Shown: one piece after another, positions 33,317 through 42,216 of the stretch
Numbering within the stretch: position 1 is the stretch's first letter
How the letters are laid out: each line of letters begins with the position of its first letter
Assembly: GCA_016208305.1 (NCBI GenBank)
Contig: JACQYI010000007.1
Location: 1 to 64,000 of the forward strand
Direction of reading: 5' to 3'
DNA: 64,000 nucleotides
Source of the DNA: Oscillatoriophycideae cyanobacterium NC_groundwater_1537_Pr4_S-0.65um_50_18
Lineage (GTDB): Bacteria > Cyanobacteriota > Cyanobacteriia > Elainellales > Elainellaceae
The notes under the pieces: model-generated
Told to the model about the DNA's origin: nothing
The model's input: the letters and a program-made list of their open reading frames with translations, nothing else
The model's database searches: none
Program-made: the position numbers and the translations under genes

Positions 33317-36208
33317 TTAGTGGGCTGGAGACACATTGTGACTCGGCAGGGTATAAACTCCTGTGGTACCAGCAGGGATATCAAAGGTCATTAGCGGGCG
33401 ATCGCGGCCAACCATCCAAATTTCATATTGTCCTGGCTTTAGCCCCGATGCAGCAAAGCGGCCAGTGCGATTGGTAAAAAGCTCCACCGCAGGCCAGTCA
33501 GGGTCAGTTAACGAGGTGATGCGACCATACTGCAATACCAACGAGGCTCCCTGCTCATCCACCAGTACCCCTCGTAAAACCACCGTAGCATCCGTCCCTA
33601 CGCGAATGAGAGTACCGCTGCGATAGGTCGGAAACACCCCAAATTGAGATTCTCCCAGTTCGCTGCCCTGCGGCAGACCGGGCGCATCCGCTATCAGGGT
33701 CGTAAAGCTATAGGGCGACAGCGGCACGACCGCAGGGCCAAGGGCATCGGCGCGAGCAATGGCACCGTTGATGCCGGGGTTAATGTCTACGACCTGGTCA
33801 CGGGCGGTGCCCTGACGCGCAATGATGGCAAAGCTATTTTCGATAGGGCGCGACCAGGCCCATACGCCATCGGCAAATGCCAGCGCCGTGCCCCAAGTCA
33901 ATCGGGTGGCCTGAACGGTTGTGCCCCCATTTTCACGCGGGATATGAATGCTATGGTCAAGGCTAAGGTCGGCGCGATAGCCCCGGTAGCGGGTTTGGCT
34001 GAGTAGGCTGAGGGTGCGATCGCTCGTCGTCGCCGTCAGTGCTGTGCTAATTCCTTCAAACGTAACCGGAGGGCTGTACGACCAGTTGAGGCGATTTTGG
34101 AATGCCTCACCTCCGTCTAATGTCGTTGACGCGCTTACAAATTGCCGTTGCCGGGTGAGTGCCACTGAGATACCCAGAAATAGACGAGGTTCAGCTTTGC
34201 CTTGATCGTTGATCCCATAGCCAACATTGGCATTGAGCGTGACGCCATCGCCAATCGGCTTTGCCAGCCCCCAATTAATGGAATAGGCATTGCTAGGTTC
34301 GTTTCGGGTAAACCGATAGCGCCCGCTGAGAGTGGCACGGGCATTCCCAAACAGGGTTTGGCTATAGGCTAGTGATAAGTCTAGCCCCGTTGAGTTGTCA
34401 GGCACCCCATCGGCTACAGTCATAAAATTTGCCCCTCGGTATTCTGCCGATAGGCGTAGACTGCGGCTATCGGTACTGGTTGCCCCTCGAAACAGCCAGT
34501 CATAGTAGAGCCGTGCTGCCCCATCGATGCCATGATCCTGGTCTAAGCTGAGGGCGGCATCCCAGCCAAAATTGCCCACAGTGGTTGCCCAAGTGCCTTC
34601 GATACCCAGCATTTGGGTGTCCAAATCCCCTTGAAAATAGCTTCCCAGCGTCAGCGCATCGGTGACACCTAATCGATGAGCCAGTGTCAGTGTCGGTTGG
34701 CTAAAGTCATACTTTTGGGTGCTGCTGCTAGACGCGTCGTCCCCCGCTGGAAACCCAAAACTATAGGCAAACTGCTGCACCCCAGGCGCAAGCAAATCAC
34801 CGGACACGCCAGTGGCAAAGTCAAGCCGCTGCACGCGGCCGACGTCATCGGTGATGACTAGCTGCACCCCATTCGTTCCGGCATTGAGAGGCAGGTCGCG
34901 AATGTCTTGGGAGCCAGCTTCAAGGCGCAGGGTCTGCACTGATTGGCCATTGACAAATACTTCAACGGTTGAAGGCCGCTCTAAAAAGAATTCATAGCGG
35001 CTGACGGGACGTGTCACCTGATACGGTTGAAGGGAAAAGTTGCGGGCGACGGTGATTCCTACCATTGGCAGGCTCGCCTGATAGCCCCGCACAGGCACAG
35101 CCAAATCGCCCAACTGATAGCGAACAGCCGAGGCCACATCGTCATGCACCAGGCTAATCGGCCCCCGCTGCCAGATTGGTGAGCCTGCTTCGGTCATGTT
35201 GAGACTGCCTTCTAAGGCCCAGCCATCCACATTGATAGCGCCATCGAAGTTGAGTCTCAGGGGTTGCCGACCTGTAGACCCTGCATCACCTGACCACACC
35301 ACCTCTTGGCTACCCCGCAGGTTGAGATAGCCGCTGATTCGGCTGGGTGGCAATGCCTGGTCAAATCCTGACGGAATGTTGGATGAGCTGGCATCGAGTA
35401 CGGCGGTTTGCCTCAGGGCTGCTGGAATGCTGACCTGAAGCTCTAACCGATTGCTGTCAAAGTTGATCGAAATGCCTAGCTCGCGAATATTGCGGGTGTC
35501 GAGGGTGCCATTGGGCAGGCTTGCTGCCGTGAGCTGAGCTGCAATGTCGGGCCGTAGAGCGTCGGCGATCGCCGCTAAAAAGTCATCGGTCGCCACCAGC
35601 ACATCGACTTGGTTGCCTCCAGGCACCACCACCAGCACTTGCCCAACCGATTGATCATTGAGAATGATCGGCACAATTACCTGCTGGGGGCCTGCGGTTC
35701 GCTGCCCAAACACATCTTCAAAAATGTCATTTATGGCGGGTGTAGCAGGCTTACTAGAGGCTTCACCCGTTGGCTCAGTTGGTAGCTCAGTCGGTGGCTC
35801 AGTTGGTAGCTCAGTCGGTGGGACTGGATCTAGCCCCGGTACTGCTGAAGACGCAACTGGGTCTGGTTCCGCAACCGGGCTAGAGTCTGATACCCGCAAT
35901 CGCTCCGGTGGAAATGCCTCTGGAAATGCCCCGGTGATTGTTATGTGAGGTGGCGTTATTTGAGGTGACAATAACGTCGAGAGCACCTGTCCCCTAGAGG
36001 ACGCAGATGCGGCGATCGCCGCCGATGGTTTTGCGGAAAATGACGCTGCCAGATCCAGGTTCTCAGGGCTAGAAATGGCAGAAAGGATAGGGGTGTAAGG
36101 CTTAGAATTGATGGGCTTGACCGCCTCCGTGATCACAGTCGGTGGCGGCACTGGCTGCTCAGCAGGATGCGCTATGGGCTGGCTCATCAGAGCGATCGCA
36201 ACCAGCAT
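33317..36208 (-). CDS. Outer-membrane fimbrial usher (chaperone-usher pathway)
   Basis: This 963-residue protein has a proline-rich N-terminal region (about 20-160, with PTELPTEPPTELP repeats) unlike classic ushers, then the usher N-domain and a long beta-barrel (GYLNLRGSQ, PMVGITVARNFSLQPYQ, YEFFLERPSTVEVFVNGQ, and DVGRVQRLDFATG). The C-terminal domain ends in FAASGLKPGQYEIWM. The VEVFVNGQ and LPLNAGTNGVQLVI segments are diagnostic usher plug/barrel features. It secretes and assembles pilin subunits delivered by the chaperone 6 bp upstream. The form with a short signal and long proline-rich extension may span a thick cyanobacterial peptidoglycan. That is inference. Confidence 0.85.
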   Translation of the reverse strand: MLVAIALMSQPIAHPAEQPVPPPTVITEAVKPINSKPYTPILSAISSPENLDLAASFSAKPSAAIAASASSRGQVLSTLLSPQITPPHITITGAFPEAFPPERLRVSDSSPVAEPDPVASSAVPGLDPVPPTELPTEPPTELPTEPTGEASSKPATPAINDIFEDVFGQRTAGPQQVIVPIILNDQSVGQVLVVVPGGNQVDVLVATDDFLAAIADALRPDIAAQLTAASLPNGTLDTRNIRELGISINFDSNRLELQVSIPAALRQTAVLDASSSNIPSGFDQALPPSRISGYLNLRGSQEVVWSGDAGSTGRQPLRLNFDGAINVDGWALEGSLNMTEAGSPIWQRGPISLVHDDVASAVRYQLGDLAVPVRGYQASLPMVGITVARNFSLQPYQVTRPVSRYEFFLERPSTVEVFVNGQSVQTLRLEAGSQDIRDLPLNAGTNGVQLVITDDVGRVQRLDFATGVSGDLLAPGVQQFAYSFGFPAGDDASSSSTQKYDFSQPTLTLAHRLGVTDALTLGSYFQGDLDTQMLGIEGTWATTVGNFGWDAALSLDQDHGIDGAARLYYDWLFRGATSTDSRSLRLSAEYRGANFMTVADGVPDNSTGLDLSLAYSQTLFGNARATLSGRYRFTRNEPSNAYSINWGLAKPIGDGVTLNANVGYGINDQGKAEPRLFLGISVALTRQRQFVSASTTLDGGEAFQNRLNWSYSPPVTFEGISTALTATTSDRTLSLLSQTRYRGYRADLSLDHSIHIPRENGGTTVQATRLTWGTALAFADGVWAWSRPIENSFAIIARQGTARDQVVDINPGINGAIARADALGPAVVPLSPYSFTTLIADAPGLPQGSELGESQFGVFPTYRSGTLIRVGTDATVVLRGVLVDEQGASLVLQYGRITSLTDPDWPAVELFTNRTGRFAASGLKPGQYEIWMVGRDRPLMTFDIPAGTTGVYTLPSHNVSPAH

Positions 36209-36214
36209 GATTGG

Positions 36215-36970
36215 TTAATCCTGACGATACTCAAATGTGGCGGTAATCGGGCCTTGGGGTAGGGCGTCGGGTCGAGGCACCACAAAGGAGCGGCGATGCC
36301 CCGCCAAGATAGTGTATCCAGTCACCCCTTTTAACTGGTCTGGGGTGAGGTTGATAGTTTGCCCCTGAGCCGTCAAGCTGAGGCGCAAGTCGCGTAGGCT
36401 AGCGCTGGCATTTCCCTGGTTGATAAAATTGATGGCCACGGTTGGGGTTCCCTGTTCACTACTCTGAGCTGCGACAGACTCGATCTGCACCGCCGCTTGA
36501 ACGCCCTCAGGACGCACAAACAGCGCTCCCAGATAGCGCAGCAAGACTTGAACTTGACCCACAGGTCGCACCGGTATTGGCGCATTTGGATCTACTAAAT
36601 TAATGGGCAGTTGCTCAGCCACTAGCCGAAACGCCAGCTCTTGATCCGGCTCTGGGTCGCCCAGCCAGCTTACCCGCACCACCTGTGTCGTATTGGGTTC
36701 TAAGATCATCTGAGCTGGATAGATTAAAAAGTCATCCTCGGCAGGGATGTAGGATTCTGTGCCGTTCGCATCAACGTTGCGTTCAACCACCGTAATCTCT
36801 ACGGCAATGCGCTCGTCTTTGTCATTGACAACGTCATAGGCATGGGTTGCATTGTTGCCAGCTGGAGCAAACACCTGAGTCATAGGAGTCAACCGAAAGG
36901 CCAGAGCAGGGTTGACCCGCATCAAGACAAAAAAGAGGCTGATAAACAGCAGGTTGAAATACCGTTTCAT
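36215..36970 (-). CDS. Periplasmic pilus chaperone
   Basis: In this 251-residue protein the signal peptide (MKRYFNLLFISLFF to about 24) is followed by the immunoglobulin-like PapD fold: FRLTPMTQVFAP, the PAQMILEPNTTQVVRVSW motif (the G1 strand region) and a C-terminal domain with VAINFINQGNASASLRDL. It holds unfolded pilins by donor-strand complementation. The ATG at 36970 is chosen because the signal peptide begins there; the longer frame would add 19 unlikely residues. It lies between the second pilin and the usher. Confidence 0.85.
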   Translation of the reverse strand: MKRYFNLLFISLFFVLMRVNPALAFRLTPMTQVFAPAGNNATHAYDVVNDKDERIAVEITVVERNVDANGTESYIPAEDDFLIYPAQMILEPNTTQVVRVSWLGDPEPDQELAFRLVAEQLPINLVDPNAPIPVRPVGQVQVLLRYLGALFVRPEGVQAAVQIESVAAQSSEQGTPTVAINFINQGNASASLRDLRLSLTAQGQTINLTPDQLKGVTGYTILAGHRRSFVVPRPDALPQGPITATFEYRQD

Positions 36971-37053
36971 GGTGTGTAACCTGTAAATGAAGAGAGGGGC
37001 AAAATTGGAATGGCTGCGAGAGGGCACCTGTTGGCATCAGGGGTCAGCGGCGG

Positions 37054-37509
37054 CTAATTATCAACCACTGATGCCTGAATAGAAGCACTGTAGTGACCCG
37101 GATCTTGCAGAGCCTTTGGGGTGTAGCGAAGGTACACATCGCGGCTTTCTGTGCCAGAGGTTTCAGTAACGTAGGTGTAGCTATCGCCAGAGGCAACGGT
37201 AAAAGCCGCGCTCGAAGGAGCGATCGCATCGTTTCCCACCGTGGTCACTTGAAAATCAATATCGGCTCCATCGACTTTGCTAAGGCTGTCGGAGGTTAGC
37301 GTTAGCGTCAATCCGGTGCTGTTGTCGGTCGAAAACGTGATATCTGAAACTTTGACAATATGGGTGGTGGCACTGCCTTCGCCATCCAGATCAAGGGATG
37401 TGGCGATCGTTGTCGGCGTTGTGTTGAGGGTAGATAGCCCGATTGCAGGTTGAGCAATACTGGCTACAGCACCCATGCAGGCGCACAGGAGCAAATGGTT
37501 GTAGCGCAT
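37054..37509 (-). CDS. Minor pilin, spore-coat-U/SCPU-type subunit
   Basis: The 151-residue precursor has a signal peptide (about 1-24) and a beta-rich domain with HIVKVSDITFSTDNSTGLTL, YTYVTETSGTESRDVYLRYTP and DPGHYSASI near the end. The DVYLRYTP and DPGxYxxSI strands are shared with the larger pilin next door. This places it among the SCPU subunits of archaic chaperone-usher pili (Csu-like). It may be a second, tip or connecting subunit. Confidence 0.75.
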   Translation of the reverse strand: MRYNHLLLCACMGAVASIAQPAIGLSTLNTTPTTIATSLDLDGEGSATTHIVKVSDITFSTDNSTGLTLTLTSDSLSKVDGADIDFQVTTVGNDAIAPSSAAFTVASGDSYTYVTETSGTESRDVYLRYTPKALQDPGHYSASIQASVVDN

Positions 37510-37663
37510 GGAAAATACGGCTAAGTCAGATCAGAATGGAAAGGGCTTTCAGAGGAAGAGGTGAAGAAGTGTCCCCAACGAAAGCCCTCAACGGTACAAT
37601 CACTAATCAAACAAGGAGTCTAATGAAGATCTCTAGTCAACCAGGATTAGAGGCAACCTAGGG

Positions 37664-38185
37664 TTAGAGAGCAGCAACGCTAACCGTAATCGAACCGGCG
37701 TAGGTGCCAGGGTCAAGCAGAGCAGGCGCATCATACTGAATATAGAGATCACGAGCGGCTGCTCCAGCTACAAAGTTAGTCACAGCCTCGTCATCTTTGG
37801 TAGCTGATGTGGCAGCTGCAAAGTCAGCCGCTGCGGGAGTTGTTGCTGCATCAGCCACAATCAAGACGTTATAGGGTAGAGGCGTTGCAGGATTGGCCGC
37901 GTTGACCAAGTCGCCTGTGGCTTCGGCGGTTAGGGTGACGCCACTAGCATTGTTGGTGAGAAGCGCCATGTCAGCCACTTTTACTACAGTATCAGTGCCA
38001 GCGGTGCCAACGCCAGAGAGAGGTAGAGCAGCAGCGGCAGCAGTAGCTGTAGAGGTCACAGCACTGGTATCAGCAACGGAACCGCCAAGGGTAACCGAGT
38101 CAGCCATTGCAGGAGCTGCAACGACTGCACCAGCTAGAACAAGGATGGAAGCAACTAAGCCACGACGAACGATTTGGTAAGACAT
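37664..38185 (-). CDS. Major pilin subunit of the chaperone-usher pilus
   Basis: The 173-residue precursor has a signal peptide ending APAMADS (about 28). The mature part is small-residue-rich (Ala, Thr, Val) and contains VVKVADMALLTNNASGVTL and a C-terminal RDLYIQYDAPALLDPGTYAGSITVSV. It is the first gene of the pilus operon, the usual place of the most abundant subunit. It has no cysteine, so folding relies on the chaperone alone. Confidence 0.75.
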   Translation of the reverse strand: MSYQIVRRGLVASILVLAGAVVAAPAMADSVTLGGSVADTSAVTSTATAAAAALPLSGVGTAGTDTVVKVADMALLTNNASGVTLTAEATGDLVNAANPATPLPYNVLIVADAATTPAAADFAAATSATKDDEAVTNFVAGAAARDLYIQYDAPALLDPGTYAGSITVSVAAL

Positions 38186-38740
38186 AAAAATCCTTTAGGT
38201 TGGTAAGGTGAACAAGACTGAGCTGGTTGATTGAAACCGCGTTGAAGTTGAGGCGGTACTGATAAGATGTACTCAAAAAGTCAAGCAGAGAAGAAGCGTA
38301 AGATGAACAAGTAAATCATTAATTCATGGTTTGCTTTCTTCTACTTAGCGGTTTGCTTAACCTCTGTTACTCAACTCATGTCATCAATATAGCTTTGCCT
38401 TCAGGCAGTAGGTATCAGGTAAATCCTGGCTTTTGTAGTCAGGTTTTAGCTGACAGTAAATATCGATATATAGCTTATAAAACTCGTTTGAGTAAACGTA
38501 ATTCCTCATATTGACTTAAAGTGTATTCACGGAGGGTAATCGAGTTATGGCAGTGTATGTCACCGATTATTTCTTCAGTAGATGACCTGAGAGAAATCCT
38601 TCAATGTCCTGTAGAAATCAATTAGCCCAACCCATAGAATCCTTCATAAGTTATAAACGGAGCACTGAAATGAAACCTCTGCGTGAGAGAAACATCCCTA
38701 CGCCTGCCTTGGCCACAAGAATTTGTGAACGCTATAGAGA
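38186..38740. other. Upstream region of the pilus operon, no gene seen
   Basis: The region must hold the pilus promoter. An A/T-rich stretch lies at 38430-38530. Short frames here lack ribosome sites and similarity. Confidence 0.4.
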
Positions 38741-38766
38741 CAAAAAAGACGTTCGGCTGAACGTCT
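38741..38766 (-). terminator. Rho-independent terminator for the sensory operon
   Basis: AGACGTTC, loop GGCT, GAACGTCT (38747-38766) form an 8-bp hairpin, and on the minus strand TTTTTT follows directly. It is the natural end of the transcript of the response regulator 38955-39656. Confidence 0.75.
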
Positions 38767-38798
38767 CTAACAAATAATCAGTAAGCTGTAAACAGTTT

Positions 38799-38930
38799 CA
38801 GTAGAGCGCAAAGTCCGCCTATTCTTACTAAAAGCTGGATTTCAAAGGCGCTCCGCGCCTTTGAAATCCAGCAAATTAGGGTTTTGTGGCGCGCTCCGCG
38901 CGCCACAAAACCCTAATTTGCGCTCTACTG
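38799..38930. repeat. Nested palindrome: two hairpins inside a 14-bp inverted repeat
   Basis: Outer arms CAGTAGAGCGCAAA (38799-38812) and TTTGCGCTCTACTG (38917-38930) are exact reverse complements. Between them lie two tandem hairpins: 38834-38872 with 18-bp perfect arms around TCC, and 38873-38919 with 21-bp perfect arms around CTCCG. Both inner centres read GCGCTCCGCGC. The whole could fold as a three-way junction in RNA or extrude as a cruciform. It lies 3' of the response-regulator gene and before its terminator. Confidence 0.85.
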
Positions 38931-38954
38931 AGTCTGGGAAACGATCATACAGAG

Positions 38955-39656
38955 CTATTCTTCGAGCAGCACCAGTCCTGTGCGAATTGCATAGCGCACC
39001 AGCCCTGCAACATCATGAATATCCAGGCGATCCATGAGCTGCATCCGGTGGGTTTCGACTGTTTTGACGCTGATGTATAGTGCTTCCGCAATTTCTTTAG
39101 TGCTTTTTCCACCGGCAATGAGTTGTAGAATTTCGCGCTGGCGGGGCGTGAGTTGTTCTATCGGGTTAGATTCTGTACTTACCCGGCGCATATAATCATT
39201 AATCACATGTTTGGAAACCGTTGGGCTAAGATAGGTTTCACCGTGAGTGATCGCCTGTATTGCCAACTCCAGCTCACTCGTGCCTCCATCTTTGAGCAAA
39301 TAGCCCATCGCACCTGCCCGCAACGCCTGGTAAACATATTCCTCATTAGCGTGCATCGACAGGATAATCACCCGCACATCTAGAAATTCCTTCTTCAGGC
39401 GGGCGGTTGCTTCCAAGCCATTCATGTCTGGCATGGCGATATCCATCAGCACAATCGCGGGTTGATGCAATGCTACTAGGCGGAGCGCTTCTCGCCCATC
39501 GCCAGCTTCACCAACCACTTCAATATCTTCTAGGGACTGGAGCAACGCCCGGAACCCAGCTCTCACCATTGCGTGGTTATCAACTATTAATACACGATAT
39601 GGTCGTGTGCTGTGATGAAGCTCACTTTTCTGATCAATGACACAGTTAGGTGACAT
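38955..39656 (-). CDS. NarL/LuxR-type response regulator
   Basis: The 233-residue protein has a receiver domain (about 20-135) with Asp72 (Asp77 if the longer TTG start is used) in IVLMDIAMPDMNGLEA, and a LuxR-type helix-turn-helix (about 168-230) with LTPRQREILQLIAGGKSTKEI and SVKTVETHRMQLMDRLDI. It should bind DNA as a phosphorylated dimer. It follows its likely partner, the HisKA_3 kinase, by 67 bp. An earlier TTG at 39671 is possible; neither start has a clear ribosome site. Confidence 0.85.
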   Translation of the reverse strand: MSPNCVIDQKSELHHSTRPYRVLIVDNHAMVRAGFRALLQSLEDIEVVGEAGDGREALRLVALHQPAIVLMDIAMPDMNGLEATARLKKEFLDVRVIILSMHANEEYVYQALRAGAMGYLLKDGGTSELELAIQAITHGETYLSPTVSKHVINDYMRRVSTESNPIEQLTPRQREILQLIAGGKSTKEIAEALYISVKTVETHRMQLMDRLDIHDVAGLVRYAIRTGLVLLEE

Positions 39657-39723
39657 ACGTTGTAATGACAAGGGCTAGGGACTAGAAATAGTATTTGCTT
39701 TAATCTAGTCTTCCCTAATCAAG

Positions 39724-41448
39724 CTATGTAGAGGACATAACAGCATACTGAATCAGAAAATGTACATGAATCTCAGTCCCCTGCCCCGGCAACGATCGGA
39801 TGTGGAGCTGTCCTCCCATCAGCGCTGCCCGCTCCTCCATGCCCAGCAAGCCTAAACTGGCACCACGAGCCGCTCGGTGACGGGCAGCTGGTACATCGAA
39901 CCCAACTCCATCATCCCGGATGCTGAGTTGCAGCTTATCGCCCTGTTGCTTGACCTGCACCATGATAGAAGCTGCTCTGGCGTGTTTAGTAATATTGGTT
40001 AATGCCTCTTGCACAATGCGGAAGCAGACGGTTTCTAACTTAGGCGGTAACGCAAACTCAAATGCTCCACAGACTAGGTTAATCGCAAGGCCAGTGCGCT
40101 GCGACAGACGATCGAGGTACCAACGCAACGCGGCTAATAAGCCTAGATCATCTAGGAGTGACGGACGCAAATCGAGAGCCAGGTTGCGAACCTGGTGTAG
40201 AGCCTCTTCCACGATCGCGATGCTTTCCTGGATGGGATAAGAGTCTCCAGCCATGCCGAGCGATCGCTGTGAGGCTTGTAAATTAATTTTCACAGCGGTG
40301 AGCGCCTGCCCAATTTCGTCATGGAGTTCATAGGCAATGTGGCGACGTTCGGCTTCCTGTGCCTCAATTAGGCGGCTGGAAAGGGTTTTCAGCCGTTCAC
40401 GATCGCTTCGTACTTGCTCAAACAAAGAGGCGTTCTGAATAGCGATCGCCAGTTGGGTGGCAAGCTGCTGCAAAAGGGTGGTTTCTTCGGGTCGCCACTG
40501 GCGAGGGGTATGGCTTTCAGCGGCGCTGAGTAGCCCCCACAAGCGTTCTCCTTGAAAGATCGGCACCAGAATTTTAGCTCGGATTTGCAGCGCTTCCAGC
40601 AGATCCTGGCGGCAAGCGCTCATGGGCGTGGTGTAAATGTCGGCAACCACACTGATACACCCTTGGCGATGCAACTCGACCCAATCTGGTGCAAAAAAAG
40701 TTTCATACGGCTGGTTTTCAAGCCCAATGACCAAACCACTAGTAACGGCCTTTGCCACTGTAAAGAGGCTCCAGTTTGGCTGAAACTGCCAGATTAGGGT
40801 CTGAGTGCAGCCCAGATGCGATCGCACTTCTTGCACCGTCATCTCAAGAATCTCCTGCAAATGCAAAGACGATTGAATCTGGCTGGCGATTCTAGAAATT
40901 AACTGCTCCCGCGCTATGGTTGCTTTGAGTATGGCTGTTCGATCCTCAACCTGTTGCTCTAACTGCATATTGCGGTACTCCAGCAGTTCTATTTTCTCAG
41001 CTTCTAAGACAGTTTGCCGCTCTAGAAACAGTTGTAAATCATCATACTGGTGCTTAATGCGCAGCATAGAGTGAATTCTGGCACGGAGTTCAATACCACT
41101 GACAGGCTTACTGATAAAGTCATCTGCTCCTGCCTCTAAGCAAAGAGCAAGATCTTCTTTTGCTGTTAGCGCTGTCACCATAATGATCGGTATGGCGTGA
41201 CACTGCGGTATAGTTCTAATCTGCCGACAGACTTCTAAGCCATTTAATCCCGGCATTCCCACATCCAGCAAAATCACATCTGGCTGCAAAGCGTTCAGAC
41301 AGGCAATCGCCTCTTGACCATTAGCGACATGGTGTAGTACACAACCCTGGTGTGAGAACCACCTGCTTTTTGCATCAGGCAAGAGCGTACCTGTGATGTC
41401 AAAATTCTTAAGCTCATCGCCAACAATTAGGATCGAAGGTTGATTCAT
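39724..41448 (-). CDS. Receiver-GAF-NarX-type histidine kinase
   Basis: This 574-residue protein has a receiver domain (1-130, Asp62 in ILLDVGMPG), a coiled-coil linker (about 140-180), a GAF domain (about 190-340) and a HisKA_3 transmitter with His376 in AYELHDEIGQALTAVK, followed by HATPase_c with RDDGVGFD. There are no membrane helices. Its GAF domain has VADIYTTPMSACRQDLLEAL, where Cys279 is at the place of the bilin-binding cysteine of cyanobacteriochromes but lacks the usual histidine after it. It probably phosphorylates the NarL-type regulator encoded directly downstream. Confidence 0.85.
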   Translation of the reverse strand: MNQPSILIVGDELKNFDITGTLLPDAKSRWFSHQGCVLHHVANGQEAIACLNALQPDVILLDVGMPGLNGLEVCRQIRTIPQCHAIPIIMVTALTAKEDLALCLEAGADDFISKPVSGIELRARIHSMLRIKHQYDDLQLFLERQTVLEAEKIELLEYRNMQLEQQVEDRTAILKATIAREQLISRIASQIQSSLHLQEILEMTVQEVRSHLGCTQTLIWQFQPNWSLFTVAKAVTSGLVIGLENQPYETFFAPDWVELHRQGCISVVADIYTTPMSACRQDLLEALQIRAKILVPIFQGERLWGLLSAAESHTPRQWRPEETTLLQQLATQLAIAIQNASLFEQVRSDRERLKTLSSRLIEAQEAERRHIAYELHDEIGQALTAVKINLQASQRSLGMAGDSYPIQESIAIVEEALHQVRNLALDLRPSLLDDLGLLAALRWYLDRLSQRTGLAINLVCGAFEFALPPKLETVCFRIVQEALTNITKHARAASIMVQVKQQGDKLQLSIRDDGVGFDVPAARHRAARGASLGLLGMEERAALMGGQLHIRSLPGQGTEIHVHFLIQYAVMSST

Positions 41449-41772
41449 TCGTTAAAGACTTTTGCTGTAAAAGTCTATTGCGTGACAGTTATCAGTTACT
41501 TAAACTTCCAAAATGTTGCGCGATTGCCCGGTGTCATGAGATAGCAACAAGATCCAGGTCAAAACCTGCGGACGACTCTCACAACGCCATTCCTTTGTTA
41601 GCATTAGCCTTTCAAGCTGAAATGGCAGAAATCGAGAACCACCGTCTTACATCCTTAGTGTAGAGTGTTTAAACTCTAGATTACAGGATTTTAAATACCC
41701 TATGTTAACACCTGAACAGTTATCGACTGCGGTGTCTATAGGGTGAGGCCATTCTCCTTTATCATCTTTTCA
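41449..41772. other. Intergenic, no gene seen
   Basis: This is the upstream region of the kinase gene at 41448. No credible gene or strong hairpin. Confidence 0.4.
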
Positions 41773-41898
41773 GAGCGATCGGAGGCTGAACAACGGCTGA
41801 ACAACCTCTTGCAGTGTCGAGGGGAACAGGTCTAGGTCTATCCCGATGGCAGATTTCATCAAATATACTGTCAAGATGGTAAAAGCACTGATGACTAA
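41773..41898 (+). pseudogene. Fragment of a small gene with an internal stop
   Basis: The frame reads ERSEAEQRLNNLLQCRGEQV, a stop codon (TAG at about 41833), then VYPDGRFHQIYCQDGKSTDD and TAA. Both halves look like natural protein sequence, so this may be a small gene inactivated by one nonsense change. No family recognised. Confidence 0.3.
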
Positions 41899-42164
41899 AT
41901 TTAGACCCAGCAAAAGTATAATCACTGCGGCTTGCTCAGCAAGCTAGTCTAGGCAAGGTGAACCATCACCGCAATGTGCCAACCCATACCAATTTCGGTA
42001 CCAGGTAGGCAGGCTGTGCAACGGTAGAAATGAATTCTGAGGCTGTCCATTCCAAATTTTAAGGAAAAGCTCTGCTGCAAATGGAGCCTTTTTCCCGTTA
42101 ATGCTGACCGTGTTTTGAGTGGTTTAAATTTCAAGTCTGATGCGTTATTTCAACTGATTCGTTG

Positions 42165-42213
42165 ACTCATATCTTGCGTCGGGTTATGCTCCGCTCTAGT
42201 GCAAGATATGAGT
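42165..42213. repeat. Hairpin with 13-bp arms and GCTCCG-containing loop
   Basis: ACTCATATCTTGC (42165-42177) pairs with GCAAGATATGAGT (42201-42213). The 23-nt loop contains ATGCTCCGCT, the same centre motif as the palindromes at 14335, 38834 and 38873. It lies 3 bp after the stop of the kinase gene 42217-43305, and has no T-tract. Confidence 0.7.
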
Positions 42214-42216
42214 TGA

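Noticed and set aside
33181-33384. 67-codon minus-strand frame overlapping the end of the usher gene
   Set aside because: It overlaps the usher C-terminus in another frame, lacks a ribosome site and resembles nothing.
38326-38514. 62-codon frame between the pilus operon and the regulator gene
   Set aside because: A/T-rich composition without ribosome site or similarity; it reads like non-coding DNA.
41949-42134. 61-codon minus-strand frame in the gap before the hairpin at 42165
   Set aside because: No ribosome site, no similarity, and its composition does not fit coding sequence.
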